Virus record (IMG/VR): IMGVR_UViG_3300025133_000687 | Location: 1-21,603 of that record | From: a virus | DNA: 21,603 nucleotides | Reading direction: 5' to 3' (one strand) | Part shown: in pieces, positions 8,568-14,035 of the stretch | How the letters are laid out: each line of letters starts with the position of its first letter | Position numbering within the stretch: position 1 is the stretch's first letter | The notes under the pieces: model-generated | Seen by the model: only the letters and a program-made list of their open reading frames with translations | What the model was told of the DNA's origin: nothing | Database searches by the model: none | Made by a program: the position numbers and the translations under genes

Positions 8568-9482
8568 TTAACTCGCTACTACCAGCGTACTATCAACGAC
8601 GATCTCAAAGGGCTGCCGGCTCGACGGCGGTGCCGCGGGATAGGTCCGGTTGCCTTGCATATGTAGGTTTTGACGCAACGCCAGATCGACTACGCGCCCC
8701 AGCTCCGCCGCTTCACGCGCAGCCCCTTGATCGTCTGCTTTTTCCTGTAGGTATAACTTGGTTGCCCCGTAGACTACGGCACTCTCGAGGATCTGCGGCA
8801 GACCGAGCGCCAGCAGGGTCGAGGTGTCGTTGCCACTGGGCCACGCCGTCATAGCGATGCGGTAGCGCACCCTTATGGTCTCGTTGGTCGTATCGGGCAC
8901 CCGCCATAGCTCTACCTCGGGATAGCCGGTGGTCGTATCGACGCCGCCGACCATCACCGCCTCTACTGAACCCGTATCCGAGTAGTCTTCGCTCAACAAA
9001 TCATACTCGTTAGGGCCGACGATACGCAGCGGGTGTTCGTTGGTCTGATCGTAGAAGCTATACCAGCTTCCTACGCCGCTTGAGATAGGCGTATAGATCC
9101 TGGTGCCGGCGGTGGACGCATAGGCTGCCGTAGCGCCGCTGGTGCCGCCTGTGACGGTCTCAGTGGCCGTGAAGTCAGCCGAGGGCGAGTATATGTATAT
9201 CTCTTTAGGAGAGGCGCTATAGCCGTCTACGGTGGCCGTAGAGCCGCTGGTGCCGCCGGTGATGGTCTCGCCGGCGACAAAGGTTCCCGAGCCGCCCGAT
9301 ACCGTAAAAGTCTCGGTGGTCTTGAACGAGGTCACACGGTCCAACCACCACCAATCGACCAGCGCCGAAATCTCTGCCGCCGTCAGGTTGATGTAGTTAC
9401 GCGCCTCGTTCTTGAAATCGGCGTTGGTCGTATCCAACCCAACGCGATTCAAAACCATCGTTATCGCTTCGCCAAGTGTCAT
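8568..9482 (-). CDS. Head-tail adaptor (connector) protein, 304 residues
   Basis: I place the start at the ATG at 9482, giving MTLGEAITMVLNRVG. It overlaps the preceding TGA as ATGA and has GGGTGGA upstream. A TTG at 9497 would add five residues but is less likely. The N-terminal ~55 residues are helical with a WWWLDRV motif. The C-terminal third is helical again (PQILESAVVYGATKLYLQ). This helix-beta-helix layout, with YPEVELWRVPDT.E.IRVRYR before the last helices, resembles the adaptor proteins that dock under the portal (T7 gp11 / P22 gp4 position). Between the helical parts sit two copies of an ETxTGGTSGxTA motif, unusual for a compact adaptor. The nozzle-like gene follows 4 nt later. Function is inferred from fold pattern and order. 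Confidence 0.8.
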   Translation of the reverse strand: MTLGEAITMVLNRVGLDTTNADFKNEARNYINLTAAEISALVDWWWLDRVTSFKTTETFTVSGGSGTFVAGETITGGTSGSTATVDGYSASPKEIYIYSPSADFTATETVTGGTSGATAAYASTAGTRIYTPISSGVGSWYSFYDQTNEHPLRIVGPNEYDLLSEDYSDTGSVEAVMVGGVDTTTGYPEVELWRVPDTTNETIRVRYRIAMTAWPSGNDTSTLLALGLPQILESAVVYGATKLYLQEKADDQGAAREAAELGRVVDLALRQNLHMQGNRTYPAAPPSSRQPFEIVVDSTLVVAS

Positions 9483-9751
9483 ATCATATCCACCCAACTA
9501 CTGGCCTCATAAGCCTGTAGCTTGTTTGTGCTCGTATTGTAAATTATCATTCCCGGTAAAGCGGTCAGTGCATTGCGCTCGGTGGTCGTAAGATTGGCCA
9601 CGCGCAGCGTCGAGCCTATCGCCAGGGTGTCGATGTCCGCCGCCCCTACGAGCGCCGTCTGCCCGAAAAAATTTGCGGCATTCTGCTGCCCCTGCGTAGT
9701 CTCGTCGCGCCGCACGATGTTGTCGCGCAAAAACGAATGGCCCAACTCCAT
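9479..9751 (-). CDS. Small phage structural protein with TTxxRNAL..GMIIYNT motif, 90 residues
   Basis: The ATG at 9751 comes 2 nt after the TAG of the 194-residue gene, and the TGA overlaps the adaptor start (ATGA). The C-terminal half carries TTTERNALTALPGMIIYNTS, then NKLQAYEASSWVDM. I recognise this motif from the ends of many phage tail-fibre and virion proteins, where it forms a small beta unit. The N-terminal half is polar with no recognised domain. It may be a minor virion or tail-attachment protein. The motif is clear, the role is not. Confidence 0.75.
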   Translation of the reverse strand: MELGHSFLRDNIVRRDETTQGQQNAANFFGQTALVGAADIDTLAIGSTLRVANLTTTERNALTALPGMIIYNTSTNKLQAYEASSWVDMI

Positions 9752-9753
9752 CG

Positions 9754-10338
9754 CTATACCGCCACCCCTACATCGCCGGGCGTAAACTGATCGGCCTCGA
9801 TGTCAAAGCGGACGTTGCCGCCCAAGCGCTTGCCGTTTGCCTTGGCGTCCAGGTGAGACTTGTATTCTTCGGTTTTAACCGGCTTACCCGCGGCATCCAG
9901 CTTGGCCAGCCTGGGATCGTCGGTCTTGCCCGTTTCGGCGTCTTCTGCAACAAACTTGGTCAGATAACCCGGCGGCAGCGGCTCAAATCCTTTAGGATGC
10001 TCTACCTCAACGCCACCATAGACGCGCAGCGCCGGCTCGGCATGGTAGTTGCGCTCGTAGTGGCCGCTGGGTGGGACCGAATCTGCCGGCAGATTGAGGA
10101 TCTTACGTAGGCCGGGATCCTGGCTGGCCGTAGCCACGAACTCTTTGGCCAGCTCGGGGTCTTTCAGCGCTTCGCGGATCTGAGCTTTTATATCGGGTGC
10201 CGCGGCCTTGGCTTTGGCCTTGGGCTTGGGCGCCACATCGACCAGTGGCGTGAGCGTAGAGGGCTCGGCGCCCTGGGTCTCGTCCCGAGGCGCACCTACC
10301 GGCTGCCCCATCGCATCAAACTCTTCTTTTTTTGCCAA
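9754..10338 (-). CDS. Uncharacterised phage protein, 194 residues, TTG start
   Basis: The start is a TTG at 10338 (MAKKEEFDAMG). It is supported by AGGAG nine bases upstream, in the same geometry as the scaffold gene's AGGAG and ATG; the first downstream ATG would drop nine residues and lose the ribosome site. The protein has an acidic N-terminus, a Pro/Lys/Ala linker near residues 37-48, a helical part with DPELAKEFVATASQDPGL, and a polar C-terminus. I do not recognise a family. It is the first gene after the second leader copy and is tightly linked to the 90-residue gene and adaptor, so it probably belongs to the head-tail or tail assembly set. Confidence 0.75.
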   Translation of the reverse strand: MAKKEEFDAMGQPVGAPRDETQGAEPSTLTPLVDVAPKPKAKAKAAAPDIKAQIREALKDPELAKEFVATASQDPGLRKILNLPADSVPPSGHYERNYHAEPALRVYGGVEVEHPKGFEPLPPGYLTKFVAEDAETGKTDDPRLAKLDAAGKPVKTEEYKSHLDAKANGKRLGGNVRFDIEADQFTPGDVGVAV

Positions 10339-10344
10339 ACTATG

Positions 10345-10397
10345 TATCTCCTGTCGTTTTGCGAGGCTGGAGAGGCGCGATCCGCCAAGAGTCGCGG
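10345..10397 (-). promoter_or_regulatory. Leader element, copy 1 (upstream of the 194-residue gene)
   Basis: This 53-nt block is nearly identical to 12957-13009 (two small indels or mismatches). Read on the minus strand it starts CCGCGACTCTTGGCGGATCG and ends in GACAGGAGATA, so it includes the ribosome site. CGCGA and TCGCG can pair around an 11-nt loop. It ends 6 nt before the TTG start, the same distance as in copy 2. It could be a phage-specific promoter with a shared leader, or an RNA-level control element. Confidence 0.7.
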
Positions 10398-10423
10398 CCT
10401 GTTGTCCATTACGTTACGTGAGC

Positions 10424-10459
10424 GGTAGCTGAGAGTAGATTGCTCTACCCCCAGCTACC
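10424..10459 (-). terminator. Strong 36-nt stem-loop after the decoration gene (processing site or Rho-independent-like structure)
   Basis: On the minus strand GGTAGCTG pairs with CAGCTACC (8 bp). Inside, GTAGA pairs with TCTAC around a GCAA tetraloop of the GNRA type, and the GGG/TCT between them can pair with wobbles, giving up to 16 continuous pairs. It lies 17 nt after the stop of the decoration-protein gene. There is no T-run after it, so it is not a standard intrinsic terminator; it may protect or mark the 3' end of the capsid mRNA. Called as terminator-like only. Confidence 0.5.
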
Positions 10460-10476
10460 CTCGTTACTTACCGCTA

Positions 10477-10980
10477 CTAATTATCAAGCCCGTCAGATAC
10501 GGACGGACGATTAAGCTGGAACTCAGCCAAACCGCTTGATGGTGTATCTCTCGCAGATACCGACACGGCGCCCAAAACAAAATCGCCGGCTACATCGGCA
10601 TCATCGAGACTACCTGCCGTTGAAGTCAAAAACCCAGCGCTTGTCGTAGCGACAAACCCCGTCAGCACTAAACCGGCAGCCTGGCCACCGATCTGGTACC
10701 AACCCCATTGGCTGGCTACATTAGCACTCATAGCAACAGCCACCTGGCCAATACCATCGGCAACGGCCAGTGCAGTGGTCTGGTTGTCGGCAATCGTCAC
10801 CCACGACCCTACCGCAGTTGAGGCAACACCCGCGAGATAGATAAACTCACCCACGCCGTAGCCCGTAGATGCTTGGTCTTCCGCCAGGACAATCATGCCC
10901 AGCGGCGCCTTCTGTGTGGTGCTGGTTTCGTCTATCGCCTGGTCAAATGTGACCGGGCCGATAATCTTGAAATCACTCAT
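10477..10980 (-). CDS. Capsid decoration / head protein, 167 residues
   Basis: The ATG at 10980 has AGGAAGG upstream and follows the capsid gene by 19 nt. The sequence is small-residue-rich and beta-like: YGVGEFIYLAGVASTAVGSWVTI, then IGQVAVAMSANVASQWGWYQI, and an AGFLTSTAGSLDDAD stretch. I recognise the VAVAMSANVA..WGWYQI block from small proteins coded directly after the major capsid gene in environmental phages; these are thought to bind the outer capsid. Position and composition agree with a decoration or cement protein. A direct structural role has not been shown here. Confidence 0.8.
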   Translation of the reverse strand: MSDFKIIGPVTFDQAIDETSTTQKAPLGMIVLAEDQASTGYGVGEFIYLAGVASTAVGSWVTIADNQTTALAVADGIGQVAVAMSANVASQWGWYQIGGQAAGLVLTGFVATTSAGFLTSTAGSLDDADVAGDFVLGAVSVSARDTPSSGLAEFQLNRPSVSDGLDN

Positions 10981-10999
10981 TTTAAATTACCTTCCTGGC

Positions 11000-11980
11000 C
11001 TATATGCCGGTGATAGCCGTAGCAACGCCAGAGCGCCTACGATTATTTGTGCAGAGCTGCACCCCAGCGACCATGTAACTGAGCTGTGCCAATTGTCCGT
11101 TGCTCTGAAGCGATACGAACGGCGTCTTCTTGAAGTTCGCTTGCTTCATCACACGCAGCTTAATTGAATCGGTGTCCACCATGTAGCTGTGGAGCGACGC
11201 GCAGTCGTTATCGGCCACTACCTGGGCGCCCATATAACTCGGGAACTCAGGGCCACTAACGCCTTTGATATTTGACAAGGTGGTCTCAGCATATCCCGTA
11301 GAGGCGATTGCTGTGCGATATGCCGCGGCAATAGAATAGGTGGTCACGATAGCGTTGTTACGACCACCCTGCTTGCGGCAATCGTCCATGATCGTGTTCC
11401 AAGCCAACATACCGTCAAAGACGTTGTTGTTTTGGTCCGTGAACGTCTTGCTGGTGGTATACTTCTGGTTTTGCCAGAAGGTCGAGGTGGAGCTGTTGAT
11501 GCCCCCGACAGTACCCGTGCCAGCGTCAGCGATGATGTCTTGATAGCCGAGCATCGTCTTGCCGCTCTGAGCGCTGAGAAGATCCTCGTTGATCGCCTTC
11601 AAGAGCGAGTTCATCGCGTTGTTACCCAGCGCATCGAGCAAATCAAAAACCTGCTCTTCGCCGCTGTTTTCCCAGTTGGTCGTATCGTCCAATACAATCG
11701 GCACCGCGTAATAGCGCCGCTTGTAAAAGGCCGACTCGAATGGGTCCACCGGGCTCTTGCTCAACGGGTCATAGCCGTCGAACGTCTCTGCGGTGCCGGC
11801 AGAGCTTTCCAGTATCACCTGGATCTCCTTGCCGCCGCCGTCTACCATCTGCATACCGCGCTTGCGGTGCATCGCCAAGGCTTTATACGCCTCGAACGTG
11901 TTGTCGATCACCTGGGGCGCTATGGTTCGACGGGTCGAACTCCAGCGCGAGTCCCAAGTCTCTGAGGTTGATTGTGCCAT
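11000..11980 (-). CDS. Major capsid protein, 326 residues
   Basis: The ATG at 11980 is preceded by AAAGGA eight bases upstream, one of the best ribosome sites in the window, as expected for the most abundant virion protein. The sequence fits an HK97-fold capsid protein: an N-terminal helix (TIAPQVIDNTFEAYKAL), a beta region with KRRYYAVPIVLDD, a long helix with EEQVFDLLDALGNNAMNSLL, then WNTIMDDCRKQGGRN, PEFPSYMGAQVVADNDC and a C-terminal KTPFVSLQSNGQLAQLSY. The QVVADNDCA..HSYMVD.DS.KL pattern is typical of phage capsid proteins that end in this beta-hinge. It lies between scaffold and decoration genes. No N-terminal protease-cleaved delta domain is apparent; the separate scaffold supports that. 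Confidence 0.9.
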   Translation of the reverse strand: MAQSTSETWDSRWSSTRRTIAPQVIDNTFEAYKALAMHRKRGMQMVDGGGKEIQVILESSAGTAETFDGYDPLSKSPVDPFESAFYKRRYYAVPIVLDDTTNWENSGEEQVFDLLDALGNNAMNSLLKAINEDLLSAQSGKTMLGYQDIIADAGTGTVGGINSSTSTFWQNQKYTTSKTFTDQNNNVFDGMLAWNTIMDDCRKQGGRNNAIVTTYSIAAAYRTAIASTGYAETTLSNIKGVSGPEFPSYMGAQVVADNDCASLHSYMVDTDSIKLRVMKQANFKKTPFVSLQSNGQLAQLSYMVAGVQLCTNNRRRSGVATAITGI

Positions 11981-12011
11981 TATTGCTTTCCTTTAAGCAA
12001 AATTCCCATCA

Positions 12012-12950
12012 TCACATCGTTGCCTTGATCTCTGACATCGCTTGCGCTTTAGAGATCACGCCCGCCGTTTCCGTTAGCGGTGGACTGCCGGCTTGCGTAG
12101 CCGTAGAGCGCTTGGCGTTGTTACGCGCCTGGCGCTGCTGCGTCACGGCACTCCCTTGATCGGTTAGGCGCCGCCCCGTAGCCAGAGACATAGCCTCGGC
12201 TACAGTAAACGCTTCCCCGGTGTCAGGGTTTTCGTGCCGCGTCAGGGCGCCGACAATACCGCGCTGGCTCTCGGTCCATGCGTCGACCTTACCGAAGACC
12301 GCTTCCGCGGCCTCGATCTGAGCATTTGCGTTACTGCGGTGGACAGCCGTCTGCTGCTGCTGCAACTGATCCACTACGCCTATCGTAGAGTTCAACCGCT
12401 CCAGGTCAGGACGCAGCGGGCCGATTTGCTCTTCTATCAGCTTCGTTGCTATCTCTTGCGCTCTTTCCTGTACCAGTTGATCTACTACGGTCAGCCCCCG
12501 AGCCTCTTCCGGTCCCAATTGGGCCGCCAGTTGCTCTAAGGGGTTGGCCTGTGGCGGCTGCGATGCTCTGGCCTGGGCCTCGGCGTAGATACGCCGCTCC
12601 TCGGCTATCTGAGCCCGCTCTGCCGCCACCTGACGCTTATCGGCAGCTACTTCTCGCCGCTCGTCGGCTACCGCTTGCGTCTTGCGGGTATAATCCGCTA
12701 AACGCAAGCCATCGCCGCTATCGTCATCGGCTTGCTGCTGTGATGGTGATGGGGTGTCGTTGGTTGGTTGAAGTGGTGGTGCTGCTACCTCACCGTCACC
12801 CGCTGCCGGTTGCTCTGCGCTTGCATCGCCAGAATCGGGCGCATCCGTTGCCTCGATGAACCCCATACCCATCTCGGATATGGATTCACTCGGCGCCGCG
12901 TCACCCGGTTGCTCTGCCGTTGCCGCAGAATCGACTGCGATCTCGGTCAT
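12012..12950 (-). CDS. Scaffolding protein candidate, 312 residues
   Basis: The ATG at 12950 has AGGAG nine bases upstream, inside the shared leader. The N-terminal ~85 residues are acidic, rich in Pro, Ser, Ala and Gln and likely disordered. Residues ~90-130 form a strongly charged coiled coil (DERREVAADKRQVAAERAQI). Further helices follow, including an EEARGLTVVDQLVQERAQE part, and a basic/Gln-rich segment (TQQRQARNNAKR) lies near the C-terminus. This build (acidic, helical, basic tail, directly before the capsid gene) is that of podovirus scaffolds, which guide procapsid assembly and then leave. No protease was seen in the window, so the scaffold would probably be released uncleaved. Confidence 0.8.
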   Translation of the reverse strand: MTEIAVDSAATAEQPGDAAPSESISEMGMGFIEATDAPDSGDASAEQPAAGDGEVAAPPLQPTNDTPSPSQQQADDDSGDGLRLADYTRKTQAVADERREVAADKRQVAAERAQIAEERRIYAEAQARASQPPQANPLEQLAAQLGPEEARGLTVVDQLVQERAQEIATKLIEEQIGPLRPDLERLNSTIGVVDQLQQQQTAVHRSNANAQIEAAEAVFGKVDAWTESQRGIVGALTRHENPDTGEAFTVAEAMSLATGRRLTDQGSAVTQQRQARNNAKRSTATQAGSPPLTETAGVISKAQAMSEIKATM

Positions 12951-12956
12951 AGTATT

Positions 12957-13009
12957 TATCTCCTGTCTTTTGCGAGGCTAAAAGAGGCGCGATCCGCCAA
13001 GAGTCGCGG
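12957..13009 (-). promoter_or_regulatory. Leader element, copy 2 (upstream of scaffold and capsid genes)
   Basis: Second copy of the 53-nt block at 10345-10397, again ending 6 nt before a start codon (ATG at 12950) and including its AGGAG. In this copy CGCGA/TCGCG is followed by CCTCTTTT, making it mildly terminator-like, and GGAGGA lies just upstream at the 5' side. That GGAGGA sits nine bases before a TTG that could open a short leader reading frame ending at the TAA in the ribosome site. The short frame is not kept in copy 1, so I do not call it a gene. Confidence 0.7.
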
Positions 13010-13029
13010 TCCTCCGAAATACGTCTAAA

Positions 13030-13072
13030 TGTTCCAAAATCTTGTTCCGCTAAAATCAGCGATTGGAACATT
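13030..13072. repeat. 43-bp intergenic repeat, copy 1, with inverted ends
   Basis: Begins TGTTCCAAAATC and ends GATTGGAACATT, so its ends are inverted copies of TGTTCCAA. An extra GTTCC lies 13 bp inside. It matches the copy at 13116-13158 at 41 of 43 positions. It lies upstream of the leader and the scaffold gene. It could be an operator pair for a dimeric repressor, a recombination or nuclease site, or a pair of RNA hairpins. Confidence 0.75.
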
Positions 13073-13115
13073 AATCCTTCGGTTCTTTATTTACAGCAAG
13101 TTACGTTGTTCGGTT

Positions 13116-13158
13116 TGTTCCAAAATCTTGTTCCATTAAAATCAGCGATTGGAACATT
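13116..13158. repeat. 43-bp intergenic repeat, copy 2, with inverted ends
   Basis: Same layout as copy 1 and 86 bp away from it (start to start). The only differences are two adjacent bases (GC in copy 1, AT in copy 2) near the middle. It starts 12 bp downstream of the zinc-ribbon gene's stop codon as read on the minus strand. The 43-bp segment between the copies is unrelated, so this is not a simple tandem run. Confidence 0.75.
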
Positions 13159-13169
13159 GCTATTTTTAC

Positions 13170-13670
13170 CTACGCATCCTCTCTAAAGGGAGACCATCCT
13201 TCTCCGGTATCCCTGTTCATATCGCCCGTAGCGCCATGATCTATCCTACTCTGGTCTATCTGCCCGACGATCTCATCGACGCTATCGGCCTGTAATACGC
13301 CGCCCCTGTCGCCCTCGCGCTCTACCTGGTCGCGCTGGGCGCTCTCAGCATCGGCCATGATATGATCGTGCTTCTGGCTGGCACCGGTCTCTTCCATCCC
13401 CATATCCGCCAATACGCGCTGGCGGTGGGCGTAGCTGGTATACTCGACGCCGGTCTGTGGATCGGCATAGCCCTTGTTGTAGCCGCGGGCGCTGCTCGAG
13501 AAATTCCACCGCACCATCGAGTTGAACCCCCCGAAATACATCGGCGCCGCCCCCTTGCATTTAGGGCATTCGATCTGGCGCTGTATATCCGCCTTGCGCT
13601 CGACCATATGGTCTTGCACCAGGTGGTCGCACTCGCTGTCGCTGCATCGGTAGTCGTGGAAGACCGGCAT
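13170..13670 (-). CDS. FmdB-type zinc-ribbon protein, 166 residues
   Basis: Starts at ATG 13670 (MPVFHDYRC); only a weak GAAAGA ribosome site is seen. The N-terminal ~45 residues match the FmdB zinc-ribbon pattern: MPxFxYxC start, cysteines at 9 and 14 (CSDSEC) and at 35 and 38 (CPKC). The rest is unlike cellular FmdB: a YGxFNSM..W.FSSSARG patch, then YTSYAHRQRVLADMGMEE, and a polar acidic tail. Such long FmdB-like proteins occur in phage head modules with no assigned job; zinc-ribbon binding to nucleic acid or protein is the general expectation. It stands alone between the antisense gene and the intergenic repeats. Confidence 0.75.
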   Translation of the reverse strand: MPVFHDYRCSDSECDHLVQDHMVERKADIQRQIECPKCKGAAPMYFGGFNSMVRWNFSSSARGYNKGYADPQTGVEYTSYAHRQRVLADMGMEETGASQKHDHIMADAESAQRDQVEREGDRGGVLQADSVDEIVGQIDQSRIDHGATGDMNRDTGEGWSPFREDA

Positions 13671-13676
13671 CTATAA

Positions 13677-13705
13677 TTGTCTTTCGTCGTTATATTTCGT
13701 ATATT
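13677..13705 (+). promoter_or_regulatory. Sigma70-like promoter for the plus-strand gene
   Basis: TTGTCT (-35) and TATATT (-10) are separated by exactly 17 bp, the optimal spacing. The -10 matches the consensus at five of six bases, the -35 at four of six. Transcription would start near 13712 and run into the 86-residue gene, giving a leader of about 60 nt. It lies in the gap between two divergent genes. Confidence 0.55.
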
Positions 13706-13774
13706 CTATGTGTGGGCGATTTGCTTCCAGCTTGCGGCCCACGTTAAACATTCACCGCTAAAAGGAGAGTAGCT

Positions 13775-14035
13775 ATGTCCCTCGAAAAACCTAAGACGCC
13801 GCCTGAGAGGGTGGAGAACTTCGACGCCGTTTACGAGATCATTCCCGACTCGGAAGATTTTCCCGAAACGGAAACGGCTTTTGGTGGCCCGCACTATACG
13901 CGCAATGGCCTGGGTCGATGGGCTTCGCCCAACGGGCTCTTTCGATCCTTCACCCCCGCCCTCGGCTACATCACCGAGGAAGAAGCCGAGAGGTGGAACT
14001 ACCCTTCTACAATTCATTCGACGTTTCGCTCGTAA
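13775..14035 (+). CDS. Plus-strand orphan gene, 86-residue acidic protein
   Basis: The only supported gene on the plus strand. Its ATG has AAAGGAG seven bases upstream, a near-perfect ribosome site, and a 17-bp-spaced promoter lies further upstream. It fills the 336-nt space between two minus-strand genes that would otherwise be empty, and its last 29 bp overlap the 3' end of the 874-residue gene tail to tail. The product is acidic at the N-terminus (ENFDAVYEIIPDSEDFPETE) and rich in aromatic, Gly and Arg later (HYTRNGLGRWASPNGLFR). All four leucines are CTC or CTG and no ATA is used, unlike the large neighbours. I do not recognise a family. A small self-transcribed gene against the operon is the pattern of a moron or of an early regulator. 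Confidence 0.75.
   Translation: MSLEKPKTPPERVENFDAVYEIIPDSEDFPETETAFGGPHYTRNGLGRWASPNGLFRSFTPALGYITEEEAERWNYPSTIHSTFRS

Noticed and set aside
8568-9497. TTG start at 9497 for the adaptor gene
   Set aside because: ATG at 9482 overlaps the previous stop as ATGA and has GGGTGGA upstream; the TTG would itself lie within that ribosome site.
12957-13009. Leader peptide starting with TTG inside leader copy 2
   Set aside because: GGAGGA is well placed and the frame stops in the ribosome site, but the frame stays open and lacks that GGAGGA in copy 1, so it is not conserved.
13706-14017. Minus-strand frame of 103 residues opposite the orphan gene
   Set aside because: No ribosome site, unnatural composition, and the plus-strand gene has both promoter and ribosome site.
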